Assembly (NCBI GenBank): GCA_045837725.1 | Contig: JBEWZL010000031.1 | Coordinates: 1-36,553, forward strand | DNA from: Vermamoeba vermiformis | Lineage: Eukaryota > Tubulinea > Echinamoebida | DNA: 36,553 nt | Reading direction: 5' to 3' | In this document: piece by piece, positions 9,353 to 21,013 of the stretch | Position numbering within the stretch: position 1 is the stretch's first letter | Layout: the number at the start of each line of letters is the position of its first letter | Program-made: the position numbers and the translations under genes | The notes under the pieces: generated by a model | Databases searched by the model: none | Told to the model about the DNA's origin: nothing | The model's input: the letters and a program-made list of their open reading frames with translations, nothing else

Positions 9353-12156
9353 TTAATTGCAAGCAGTAAAATCCTCCATTTTTTGAGGAACAGCAGTAGT
9401 AGGAGGCACGAAAGGTAAGTTCTCGCCGTTGAGCGGATCTTTGAACACGCGGCTCCACTCTCGGTTCACAACATCGTAGAATCGTTGGTAAGTACCGTCA
9501 ATCTTCAAACGCTCTTCAATAATATCAGCAATGCCACCCACCTAATATTCATCATATCGTTAGTACGTGTATTGATGTCAGCGCAGAGCCAGATCCGTGT
9601 AACTTACGAGGGTTGCAACGGTCGTGATCTTGGTGTCCCAAGTAGTAACAGGCGCAATTTCAGTGCCAATGTTGTTGATACCTTCAGTAGAGCCAAGAGG
9701 GCCTATAGAGTGTCAAAAAATGTGACGTGACGATGTCAAAATGTCATCGCACTGACCTTGCATCTTGGCACCCTTCAACATATTGTGATACCAAGCCAAA
9801 CCAATCGATTCGTTAGCTAAAATGACTGGGAAGGCGCCGTAAGGAGTAACCATCTGAAATAGAATATCTTATTAGTCATCATATCGAGTACGTGAGGCGT
9901 AATATGACAGGTACTCACGTGTTGGTAGTCTACGGGTTGCCAAGCAATCTCGGGCACACCAATAGCAGAGATATAACCAGTGTTGTCGTTGTTGTTCTTA
10001 GAGACGTTTGTGACTGACGCGAACAAGCCAGGAATGTTCTTTTGGTTGGAGTTCCAGACACGTGCTCTTTCACCGTTCATGAACACTCTACGACCACGCA
10101 TCAGTTAATATTTAAAATATTAATCATCAGTATTGAGAACTTACCTCTTGTTAATAGGGACGCTCAAGTAAGGCAACTCGAGGTACTTCCATTGCTCGTG
10201 CGAAGAGAACCACCAGCCACGTTGCACAGAGATGGGTCCTTGGCTCGAAGGGTACTCGGCACGTTGCAATTTAGCACGCTTGACCAACCACAAGAATTCA
10301 CGGTCAGACGGCTTAGCCCATTCGGTGTACATGTCGAGGAAGAATGCGAACAACTCGCCTTCATAGGGGTCATCCAAGAAACCACCAGCAGTACCGTAGT
10401 TACCTAAAAAGGAAAGTTAGCATAAACGTACCACGTACTCGAAGGCAACTATCGATGAGCGCAATAATTGAATGAAAATAATGCTGTCACATTGAGTGAA
10501 TGACTTACCAGGATAAGGTTGGACAGTAATGTCTTTAATTGTGGCAACGTCACGAACCCAGCCGTAACCAGCGTAGAAGATCATTTGACCAGTCTAGAAA
10601 CAACATTAGCACCCTTATTTTATATGAATGTAGCGGCGGCCTTTGTGTCCAAATGACACTTTGACACGTGTCATCGAGCCCAAATAATATCTTGTACCAT
10701 TTGTCCGTGAAAAATTTACTAAGGATGAGATTAACAAGGCTAGGTACTTACTTTAGCCATAAGATCCCACCACTTTTTGTAACGAGCAGCCAAGTCAGAA
10801 AGTTTCTCGTACATTTCTATGTTGTTTTGAGTGCGGTAGTTGTTGGCACTTTTGTCGAGCACGTGATACACGGCGTAGATTCCCCACATCATTTCTCCGT
10901 TGTCGAGGGCGGGAACTGAGTTCCACCAGCCATTCGCGGGGATAATATCAGTGTCATTGAGGTAGATCCAAGGAAGATAACCTACATCCAGATCAGACAA
11001 AAAACAAAAACTCAAAACTCCAAGTTACTAAACTATTATAGAGTGGTATATTATATTGTGGTACTTATTGCCATATGATATGCAGTTCCTTATATTATTA
11101 CGCCGGTTCATAAATAAATTTACCTCCGTATCCAGGGTACTTTCGATTGAAGTACTCGAGTCCAGCCATCTTCGTAGTCAACAACTCAACTGCTTTGTTG
11201 AACGCGTTGCTGGGGTCAGTAGGATTGATGAAAATCTATAATTAAACGAGTTATTACAAGTCCCTCAAATTGTACACGAGAGCACGGATCGCAGATCCGA
11301 TTTGATAAAATTTTGATGATTCGTCTTAATTATATGCAATTATATATAGCCTTACATTGGCGAGTTTGTTGCCGTTGATCACTTGCGCTAAAAGCATCAA
11401 ATGAACGGACTCTTTTGAAGCTGCAGTCCAAAAGTGCAATCCAGATTGAATAGGACCGCCTTAAATATATATTAGGACCATATTTATATTATATAGTATT
11501 AGAATATTATTTGGAATAAGATTTTTTGGCTTGGAAGAATATTACAACGAAATTTGCAAACGCATCAGTTAAAGAGACGTACCAGTAGTGTAGTTAATAG
11601 CGATACCATCGTAAGTCAATCCAAAAACGGGATTGTAACCGACATAAGGCTGATGGAACTGTCCTTCCCAATACATAATCGCTTCAACAAATCTGTCAAA
11701 AATTTGATCTGTTAGGCCACAATATTTTTGAATAACAATGGTATTTCTTGACTTTAATAAAATATATTATGCAAACGATTATAATCTTACTTTTGTCGAG
11801 CGTCACTTGAGTGCAATAATTGCTCTTGAGTGAAGTCGTTCGCGAAACGGCATCGAGGTGCTTGTTTAGCATTAAAACTGCGTGCTAAAAATAGTAATAG
11901 ATTAGTATTATATTAAATAATGTTTAATATTGCTAAATGTGATATAAGTAAATAGATCCAAAATAAAAATTTTCAGATCCGTTGTTGAAATTATCTAAAG
12001 CACTGTATAATATCCTAATTAATAAATTTCTATGATAAATAGCATTTAATTATCTAAAATAATTCAAGTGCATTTAAGGATCACAAAGTTACTACCTTGG
12101 ATGCACACGATCAAAACAGCGAACGCCAGAAAGGCGAATATAACGTTCTTTCCCAT
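9353..12156 (-). CDS. secreted enzyme, probable (alpha/alpha)6-barrel glycoside hydrolase, 536 aa
   Basis: I assembled twelve exons from GT...AG sites. The first is 12096-12156 and the last 9353-9541, and the protein is continuous at about 536 aa. It opens with a signal peptide (MGKNVIFAFLAFAVLIVCIQ), so it is secreted or lysosomal. Motifs include 'AIMYWEGQF', 'SGLHFWTAASKESVHLMLLA', 'WWNSVPALDNGEMMWGIYAV', 'GNYGTAGGFLDDPYEGELFA' and 'VTPYGAFPVILANESIGL'. The SKES-HL-LLA and VPALDNGE-W blocks and the predicted all-helical pattern remind me of endo-beta-1,2-glucanase-type families (GH144/GH162). This assignment is from memory and tentative. Candidate acid residues are the Glu of DNGE and the Asp/Glu pair of DDPYEGE. 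It is divergently paired with the MFS gene across 573 bp. Confidence 0.6.
10653..10674 (+). repeat. intronic hairpin motif, copy 1
   Basis: TGACACTTTG, one base, then CACGTGTCAT. ATGACAC and GTGTCAT can pair as a 7-bp stem. It lies in an intron of the glycosidase-candidate gene, on the strand opposite to transcription. Near-identical copies occur at 29574-29598 and 30835-30857. Confidence 0.6.
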
Positions 12157-12729
12157 AGACTAATATAATATACTGTTATATATTGCAATTGTGGTAAGAT
12201 CCACCGAAAGAAAAGACGAAATGACAAAACAAACGAAAAATCTTTTCTGCGGCAAACATCGCGCGAGTGCTGTCAAACTTCCGTCACACGAGTGCACTAC
12301 AACAAACGTTGAATAATAACTGGCGACACTCGGACTCAATCCATACAGGGGTAATACTGTGAGCAGTTGGTAAGATCCAAGTTGGATCCCGAATAATGTC
12401 GTTTCAGGGCAATCTACTGTTATTCACTAATTCCTGCGATTCTTTGCATTTATTATTAATATATCCCTTGATTTTAAATTATTTATAAATATTACAAACT
12501 ACAAACTTTGTAATATCCGTCGCATCTCAAGTTGGCTATCCTCGATTGCTCCGAGCATTTTTGTATTTTTATTAATGATATTTTTGTGCTTAAGAGCCTA
12601 GAACGTTCGATTTTACGAATTTCGCAGGCAATTTTCGAGTGTCACAAACGTCAAGTGAATCTTTTCATCCAGATTTTGCTTGCGTGTATCACAAGTCCAT
12701 AATTATAGGTGTACATATTCATATACACC
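12157..12729. promoter_or_regulatory. 573-bp divergent intergenic region
   Basis: This lies between the start codons of the glycosidase candidate (-) and the MFS gene (+), so both promoters should be here. I see short repeats of the type GTAAGATCCA (near 12193 and 12371) and an imperfect palindrome GATCCAAGTTGGATC near 12375. No open frame or RNA gene is convincing. Confidence 0.4.
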
Positions 12730-14740
12730 ATGGATCCATCAGCTTCTACTTCGCTCGGCGCGCCGTTGCTGGACGAGTCGCAACGAGATTCGATGAGTTT
12801 AGTGACAGACGAAGATGCTGAAATCAAGCAATATTACAAGGAGATGAAAGAAACCAATGAAAAGAGGAACTATTGGTTTATGATCATCGTAAGTCTTGCT
12901 GTGTTAACGGTTAAATACTCGGATCGCAAAAAAAAAGTTGCAACCAATTCCATCAATTTGCGATCGTAAAACATGATCACCCTAGTTTAAATTTATAGAT
13001 TATAAAGGCGATAGGAGGAATTACACTTTATATTTTCGAACTGAAAATAGATCTGGACCTCCTAAAAAAATCAGAAAATCGAAATAATATTAATTCGCAC
13101 TAGATCAAATTTCTAAAACTCTACTTAAGCGATATGCTAACTAAGGCTTTTGAACTGGAATTACCGGATCTGACTTTCTTGTAGGGCACAGGAACGCTTA
13201 AAATGACCTGGGAGACACTCCACGTGGCTGTCGTTACGTTTTTCTTGCAGCGGTTTTATCTGATTACGTATTTATCCATCTTGTTGATTGCCTACGGATT
13301 TGCCCAATCGTTCGGATCTGTTTTTGCTGGTCAACTCGTTAAGAAATATAGAGCTAATCGTGTATTAGCTGCAGCCATGTTTGTAGTAGCAATAGACGGT
13401 ATGTGCACCTTTTTTCAAAGTTCCTAACGATTGGGATCCTGATTTGGTTACTTACGTCCCATATTTTTTAGTGGTCATTATTCTTGTTATTGAAGCTGCT
13501 TATGGTGGAACGTTTCAAGACTCAGCATCATGGGATCCCGTATGGATGTTCCCTTTAGGCATCGTTATGGGTTTATGCGAAGGTGCAACAGAATTAGCCC
13601 GCAGAGTGAGTCAGATCCGCTATCTTTTTTCAACTTGCTAATAATCGTACGAAAGGTTATTTCACCTCTCATCGTCTCTGGCGGCGAGGAGCAGTTAGAA
13701 AAGCTAAATTCAGCCATCCATATTGCTTGGGGTCGTAAGTCTCATTCGTCAAAGTAGTAGCCTCACAATGATTTTTAACGCTTTAAAGTTTTTGGCGCTA
13801 TCGGCGCTTTTACATCAATGCCCATGGTCTCCGCACTTAGTTATGTCTACGCAATGATTCATATTCCAGTAGTACTCGGCATTGGCATCACCTTTATCTT
13901 GTTAGTGAAGCACGAGCCCCCAAAGAAAAGTACCCCGAGTCACTTGTTTCGACTACTTTGACACGATGGACTGACACTTTTTTTTTAGACAAAAACAAGG
14001 TCATTTATTACACTGCCAGAGAGAACTGTATTGCCTCCATGGTGGGATTCAGAAACGGTGCGAAGGATTACTTCTTGATGATCAAGACCGGTGCGCAAAT
14101 CATTTTCACGAAAGGCTATTGGTGGATCGTAGTTTGCTACACGTTGCCGCAGATCATTTACTACTTGCTCGAGTCAGTATTTTTCTCGGTCTACGCCAAC
14201 GACGTACTGATGGACTACTCTCTTCCCGGTGTCTTCTTGGGAAGTGCTAACGTTGGTGAAATGATTGGAGCAGTTTTCCATTTCACTCTTGGCCCTCGCG
14301 TCAAAGAATTCTTTTGGTGGACTCGTGTCTACGCCCTCTTTTTGAACATCTTCTGGTTCTTCCCGTTCATTTACACTGACGCGCCGTTGACTTTCGCACT
14401 TGCGATGATTGCCCCGATTGCTTGTTTGAACGCAGGCTGGTCATCGAGCGATATTTCAATTCTCAGTTACATTCAAAACTCGTTCCCTGAAGACGAAGAA
14501 AACCCACAAAACAACAAATTGCCGGCAGTAATTGGATTTTTGTACACTCTTTTCTCCCTCACCGCTGCAGTTTTGTCGCTTGCTATTGGTGAAGTATTGG
14601 ATGTCTTCTTGGTACAGAACAGATTACGCGAAGGATTTATTTATTTGCCTGCAACTTGGCTCTCAGCGATGTCCATATTAGTTATGATCGTCACATTTAC
14701 GGTCAAACGACCAACACCACTTAAAGAAGGACATCATTAA
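12730..14740 (+). CDS. MFS-type multipass membrane protein, about 492 aa
   Basis: Exons are 12730-12888, 13185-13398, 13472-13605, 13656-13734, 13789-13929 and 13989-14740. Together they make 493 codons including the stop. The start has a good context (CACCATGG). The cytosolic N-terminus carries an acidic-dileucine-like 'GAPLLDE', often a lysosome-targeting signal. A loop of MFS motif-A type ('AGQLVKKYRANR') follows the second membrane span. The last exon holds about six spans, with 'NAGWSSSDISILSYIQ' and a second-half repeat. The sequence resembles UNC93-like/DUF895 or fungal MFS proteins of unknown substrate. Intron 2 is ambiguous: a 22-nt alternative (13399-13420) would also keep frame and add a 17-residue loop. 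Confidence 0.75.
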
Positions 14741-14949
14741 GAAAGATTAATAATCGATTGTAATTACATTGTAAAGAAGCGAGAGTTTTTTTATATTATA
14801 AAAAGTTTATTAACAAAAAATTACACGGCGGCTGCGTAGTATAATGGCTATGAGGATCCAAATAGTGTATATAATAAAGTGGCTATGTACATATATTACA
14901 GTAGGCAGGTTGGTCTGTACACAAGCCAATCAGCTAACTGAAATACAGC
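14741..14949. other. short convergent intergenic gap
   Basis: This gap separates the 3' ends of the MFS gene (+) and the SNF2 gene (-). It is AT-rich and presumably holds both poly(A) regions. A tRNA-like A-box string near 14835 has no matching B box. Confidence 0.4.
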
Positions 14950-17900
14950 TTAGTTGTCGCGGAAAAGAAGTTTGAGCTCATCGATGCGGATCTGTCTGAG
15001 CTCGTTCTTCTTCATGCCCAAGGCACCTTGGGACAACATCTTCTTCTTCTCTTGCAACTCCAAGATTCTTTCTTCAATAGTATCCTATTAAACAAGATCG
15101 TAAGTCTCGGTTTTTCTTTTTGACGACTTCTTTCAAATTTCAAAAACAAAAAAAAATTGACCAATCAGCGCAGGCGGCAAGGTTTTGCCCAGCCGCTCCG
15201 CGCACGATGGATCGAATTTCATCGTTGACTGTAATTATTTTTTTGCTAGTGTCGAGACTTACCTTCACTACGAATCTTGTGACATAGACTGTCTTTGTCT
15301 GGCCAATACGGTGGACACGATCAATGGCTTGTTCCTCGGTCGATGGATTCCACCACGGGTCAAGCAAGAAGACGCGGTTGGCAGAAACAAGATTCAAACC
15401 TAAACCACCGGCCTTCATAGAGATCAAGAACAATTGGATCTCAGGCTTGTTGTTGAAGTCCTTGACGGCTTGTTCTCGTTGGTGTTGGGCCATGGCACCG
15501 TCTAGTCTACAGAACTTGAGGCCAAGTTGGGCAAGAGGCTCTTCCAGCATGTCCAACATAGACGTCCATTGAGAGAAGATGATACATTTATCGCCAGGCT
15601 GGGCATTGGCGCCGTAGTAGAGTTCCTTCAGTTGTGACATCAATGCTTCGATCTTTGTCGACCGTGAGCCACGTCCTTCAGCTTGAATGATACTTGATTC
15701 ATTCTGAAGGACGTGTTCGTTGTTAAGGACGTTATCATGGTTCAAGACGTTATCGTTCTGGAGCACGTTGTTTTCATTGTTAAGAACGGCGTTCTCTTCC
15801 TCCAAACCAAGTGGCATATCCAAGTCGAAGTAAGAGAGCACGTCCTCAAAGGCAGCGTCTTGAGCAGGAGCAACGGCGGCTTCGGTCAATTCTTGTTGTG
15901 CTTCAACGGGGGCGGACAGCTCGGAGTCCTCAGAGGCTTGTTCGAGTCTTCGTTTAGTCTTAAGACGACTCTCGACAACCAACTGCGGGTGATCACAAGC
16001 TTGACGAAGGCGAAGCAAAATCTCCAAGATGTGTGCATAGTTGTTCAGAACTGTTCCATTGGTGAAGAGCTCGTCAAATTTGCTCTTCGATGAATCCCAC
16101 AACTGCTTGTAGAATTCACGTTCTTGTTCACTGAAGTCACAAACGTGCATTGTGACATTACGAGGAGGCAAAGCAACGATGGGCTGGTTGTTGATTTGTT
16201 GGTCCTTGGTCCGTCGCAACATGATGGTCTGCAAGATGGTTTGTAAACGAGTAAAACCACGCTCGTCCCTGTTGCGAATGGGCTTCATGATGATTTGATT
16301 CCACCAATTATGTTCTCCATACGGTCGCACGCGCAAGAAATGCAGCAAGCTGAATAAATCGTCCAATTTGTTTTGGATAGGAGTCCCGGTAACGCACCAG
16401 TGCCGCTCAGCTTGCAAACAAAAAGCTGCGCGGGCCGTGCGCGTCGTTCGGTCCTTGATCGTTTGTGCCTCGTCCAAAATAACTCGGTACCAGGGAACTT
16501 GAAGAATAGGGCCTTTCTTCTCGTGAGGAATAGGAGCTTCGAGATCTGCTTTCTTGCCTTTAGCTTGCTTGCCTTGACTGGGAAATTCCGTTGCGAGCGT
16601 TGCGTACGTCGTGAGAACAATGTCGAATTGCGTAAGATAATTGAGGTCACCACGGCGGTTGGCACCGTGATAAATGTAGACGGAGATGGAGTCCTTTTGC
16701 GTGTGTCGCTTGATTTCAGAGTACCATTGATGAAGAACACTGAGAGGACAGACGATAAGTGTCGTCTTTGAAGGGATGTAGGAGCCGGATCGTTGAGAAA
16801 TATCTTCCAGGTTGAGAGGGTTGGAGACCACAAGAGATAACATTTCCAGCGTCTTGCCCATGCCCATCTCATCCGCAAGAATACCACCACGAACGACTGC
16901 CTTGGCCTGGTTGTTGTTCTCATCCAGTTGAGCAGCGACGGCGTCGTAAGGGAACTTCCACGTCGTTTGCTTCGTGACCTCGTTGTAGTAATACTTTTTG
17001 CCTTGGCTGGTCGTCATTTCCTTCCAATGTACAGGTAAGGAACGACAGTGATGTTGATCTTCATCGATCTGAGAAAAAATTCAAAATGTAAGTAAAGACT
17101 TGTTTTCGATTGAAAGTGAGAAAACTAGGTGCTCTTACCAATGAGGGGTCGTAATTGAACATTGAGTTGTTCTCAGACTGCTCGCGGTGGATCATCCAAG
17201 CGAGAGCCTGTTTTTGATACGATCTCATCGTCGTGATAAGCAAGGGACTGGGCTCTTGTTCCAAAAGCACTTGTTCACTAGCTCTTCTAAGACTCTCGAG
17301 CAGCTTCTCGATGTGCGCATCGTTGACGACTTGATCTTGCGAGGAATTCAAACTGTTGTTGACATTGATATTCTGTTGTTGCTGTTGTTGTGCCCCGCGG
17401 GGGGCTTGAGAAATGTCGTAGATCGATGGCGCATTCTCGAATACTGACGAATCTTGCATCAACTTTTCGATTTCCACGTTCATTTGATCGTCGATCGAAA
17501 ACTCCATTGGTGCAGGAGATGCAGGAACTGAGAATGGTGAAGGCTTGGGTGATTGAGGCAAGAAATTAACGGGTTGAATGCTAATCTTAATAGGTGTTCT
17601 ATCTTCTGCCTTGAACTTCTTGGCGGGGCTTGGATTCTCGAGCTCTTCTTCTGCGGCTCGTTTTAATTTTGCTTTCAATAAATTCTCTTGAATCTTCGCG
17701 TTTAAGTCATTATTAAATAAGCCCGCCACGGGCTTTAGCTCTAGAAGTGCCTTCTTCTCTTGCTGGAATAGATTTGGTTGTTGAGATTTGAACAAGAACG
17801 ATGATGAATAATCTGATTGCTTGATATTTTGAGAAAGGAAGCTGTTTTCTTGTTTGGGTACTTCAAAATTAGCTGGGTTTGGCTTTGCAAATCGCGCGTT

Positions 17901-18071
17901 GAGTTGATTCGCGAGTTTCAATATTCCAATATTAGATTGTCCCGGGAGGGACCTAGAACTGTCGCCATTGATAGAGGGCGTTGAAGGGGGTGTAAACATA
18001 AAATTTTCGCTGTGGGTGTCGTTACTAACTTCGGCTGTGGAAGCGTTGTAGATGTATTGGTCGAAAAACAT
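14950..18071 (-). CDS. SNF2-family ATPase of the Rad5/16-TTF2 group with an internal WW domain, 957 aa
   Basis: Exons are 17139-18071, 15263-17068 and 14950-15084, all phase 0. Residues 1-270 are disordered and Q/S/P-rich, with short basic patches, and suit a nuclear protein. The helicase Q-like motif 'MRSYQKQALAWM' is followed by a canonical WW domain at about 322-351 (LP..W, GKKYYYN, T..TTW..P). Walker A (GMGKT, about 380-384), DEAQ box (about 510-513), 'TGTPIQNKLDDL', then lobe 2 with 'IIFSQWTSMLDMLEE', 'GGLGLNL' and 'DRVHRIGQTK' follow. The C-terminus 'ERILELQEKKK' matches this group. Rad5, Rad16 and HLTF carry a RING finger between the lobes. Here that linker has no cysteine pattern and holds a VLNN/ENVL-type repeat instead, closer to TTF2/lodestar. 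The likely role is DNA translocation in chromatin repair or transcription. Confidence 0.9.
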
Positions 18072-18775
18072 GATTGCTTGCCAGGATCGGCCGAGTCAAT
18101 CGGAAGTTGTAAGACTGGTAGACTCTATTTTGGAATAGGGTAAAAAAAATAAGTAAAAAATAACAAATAAGAAATAAAAAGAAGAGGTTTGGTGTGTCTT
18201 CTTTTCGCGAGTTTGAAAATGAAAAAAAATCAAAAATTGAGTTTTTATGCCAGCGCGTGGTTTCGAATAATTTTCTCAGTTTTACTAAAGACGTCAACAC
18301 CACGAGGTTTCTCAATATTTCGATATTATAGGTCAACGTTAGTTCACAGTTCTCACCACATCTTACGACATCGCGAGGACGATCCAACGCCCACGCGTGA
18401 TCTTCGTACAACTCGCGCTTATCCAATATAGCTCATTAATGTACCATCACAGGTACTTGTCGATATTGTCACATCGCATTTCTTGCTCAACAAATTCATA
18501 AGCGTAATACCTAGTGATAACGGTAACTTTCAAATCTCATTTTCCGCTTGCTACAATCGACGTAAAAATAATTGTGCACGATAATATATTCCATTGTATT
18601 GTAGCTACTATATCCATTTCTTTAGCTTATTTTGTTGCACTCCGAATTACTGATTTTTTTTAAATTAACCAGATCAAATTGTCCTTCATCAATTTGCATT
18701 TTTATGCACTCTAATTTACATATTAAAATAATATACATTTATTTCGGGCAAGCAAAGCTATTTCTGATAATTTTC
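18072..18775. promoter_or_regulatory. 704-bp intergenic region upstream of the SNF2 gene
   Basis: AT-rich sequence between the SNF2 start and the PARP stop, both on the minus strand. It should hold the SNF2 promoter. A GTAAGA donor (about 18365) and a TAG acceptor (about 18125) could mark a 5'-UTR intron, but they do not extend the reading frame. I see no other gene. Confidence 0.35.
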
Positions 18776-20798
18776 TTATTTGATGTGGAGAACGTATTTC
18801 GGGATCACTTGAGCTTCTTGAAATACAACTAACTCATCGTAAATCTTTCCATCAGTCACTATGGTGGATGGTTTGCCTTGATTATTGACTAAAGAAAGAT
18901 ATAGGTTAGTAACGGTCGCGATCGAATCCAGAATAAGACACAACATTCAGGTTCTTTGTTGCTACCTTTCGTTATATTATTTCCACATGCTACTTACCTA
19001 GTACGTAGTGTGACTGGTAGCCGTTCTTAAATGGCTTTCCTTTCAGCGATTCTTGCTCGTTATCTGGATCCTCCACAACTGGATAGACGTTGCCCGGTGT
19101 GACGTAAGTGACTATCAAAATCTTTTCGCCTTCATCATTGGCTCGGCAGTAGTAGTTAGCTGCATACTCCGAATAGCTCGTAAAGTACATTCCTATTGGA
19201 AAATATGACGTGTAAGTACGCGTGTCACAAAGACTTTTGATGACGCGAATGACCCAATATTAATAGCTTGATATTAGGCACAATAGTGAACTTACCTTTG
19301 CCGTACCACCCTTCATCTAGTGTCGATACCGTTGTGAAGCCTGTTTGAATGATCTGCCAGACCGCTTTGTCCGAAGTACCGTGGATCATTGGCACGATAG
19401 GCACGGGCTTCGTTGCATTGTGTGGAAATGTTTGCTCGTAGTTCTCAAGATGATTGAGCATCCATTGGCGCCATTCTTTCTTATTCAACTTCCAGTCTTC
19501 TTTTCGAAAGAGTTGCGGATTCACTCGCCACTGATTGTACAGCTTGTCGCCGTAGTGCTCGAACATGTGCTCGAGTGCTAATCAACGCGGATTAGTACAA
19601 GGTCCTTATTTCAAGCGTGGTTTGCTTACATGGGTTATGCACTGCATAGGCCTTAGTTATGGTGAACTTGGCTCCGTGTAAGTGGAGATTGAACAGCTTC
19701 TTCAGCTTGTCAAATTCACCTTGGTTGTAAATTGAATCATTTTCCTTGATTTTAAAGGATCTATATTTCGTAGAGGCGTAACCTAACGAGAAGAGCGAAT
19801 TACTAACGTATTCAACTAAGAGGGAAGTTGGGCTTGTCGGAGATACGGCCAGATTAGATTCAAGGATTAAAGGGACATTCTTACCTTTTTCCTGCCAGCC
19901 AGGTAACTCAAGAAAGTCTTTAGAGAATGTCCACGGGAGCACGTCAATCTCTGCAGAGTTGTTCGGATTTATCTCTACGACACGCACTTTGGCCTATTGA
20001 GGATACGTTAGGTAAGCACGAAGGGCGACAAGAATTCGTTTAGTAGAGTTACCTTGTCGGGCAATGTAGTGAGGTCATCGACTGCAATGAATTCACTGAA
20101 GTCTTCATCTTCGTATTCAATGCGAATGTTATTGTTTGTGTTGAGATTTTTCCGCACTGACTCTGCTAGGTCTTGTACATTAGAGGCGGTAAGTTGCATT
20201 TTCTTCCTCGCTCCTTTATAATCGACTAATAACAGCAGTTCTCTACCAGAGGCAGACGGTTGACTGGCTGGCACTGGGGCGATAGCGGATTTGACAACAG
20301 GCAATTGAAGCTTTGGTGCCGCTGGTTCCATTTTTTGTTTCTTTGGAGGCGATTGCACTTCTTTGACATCTTCATCTTCTTCTTCTGCCTTTCTCTTCTT
20401 GCTCGCTGGTTGAGCGGCTACATCTGACACGATGGCAGGACAATCGATCTCAATTTTGCCGTTGCTAAATAATTAATAAAATATAAAATAAAATACAATT
20501 AAGATAAAATCGCTTACGCTATCAGTCCCCATTTTGGCTGGGTTAAGATCCAAGTCAATCGGTGGCCTTTTTTTGCTAAATTTGCGTAGTTTGATGATTT
20601 AGTTTTATTTTGCTCCATAAATTGATATCCGAGTACATTTGCCTAAATATAAAATTAATTATTTTATTGTTTGAGTTGGTATCTTACCGATCGGCAAGCT
20701 CCACGGCTGGTGATCGGGTATTTCTTGCCACGAATAGTAACAGACGCATCGCCGTCGTGAATAGCGTTATGTACTGCGATAGCTTCTTCTTTGTTCAT
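18776..20798 (-). CDS. PARP-type ADP-ribosyltransferase, 499 aa, eight exons
   Basis: Exons are 20688-20798, 20518-20642, 20053-20464, 19885-19993, 19630-19782, 19296-19577, 18998-19192 and 18776-18888. They sum to exactly 500 codons. Residues 1-110 form a small domain I cannot name, with 'RGKKYPITSRGACRS' and 'LAKKGHRLTWIL'. Acidic/basic nuclear-signal sequence (KKRKAEEEDEDVKE, PPKKQK) follows. A PB1/ubiquitin-like fold candidate comes next at about 150-225. The catalytic domain has 'MIHGTSD' (His about 369), 'GKGMYFTSYSEYAANYY' (Tyr about 400) and 'YDELVVFQEAQVIPKYV' (Glu about 481). The H-Y-E triad is therefore complete, as in polymer-forming PARPs. It would use NAD+ to modify nuclear targets. 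Intron 19783-19884 is 102 nt and open in frame. Confidence 0.88.
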
Positions 20799-21013
20799 TG
20801 TGGTGGCGGTTGTAGGCCAATGACGGGCCAAAATTCTGCATTGTCGCCTATTGGCCAATTCCTGGAATTTTGTGCCTCCCGTCCGGCGATAGGGAGGCAA
20901 AACTATCAGGTGCTCGTCAGCGTGCGTGAATTAAGGCTGCCTTCTAGCTTGATGATACGTCTAGAACTAATTGGCTTGTTGATAAATAAGTTGCTTTATT
21001 TACAAGGTGGATC

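Noticed and set aside
12371-12395. Palindromic GATCC-rich segment as an operator
   Set aside because: GATCC strings recur throughout the window in introns and intergenic DNA; no specific factor can be inferred.
14828-14860. tRNA-like 5' half (TAGTATAATGG A-box string)
   Set aside because: No GGTTCRANTCC B box or acceptor-stem partner follows within 100 bases; likely chance or a decayed fragment.
18025-18426. Minus-strand open frame upstream of the SNF2 gene
   Set aside because: It overlaps the SNF2 start in another frame, is low-complexity and hydrophobic at the end, and cannot be spliced in frame with the SNF2 exon.
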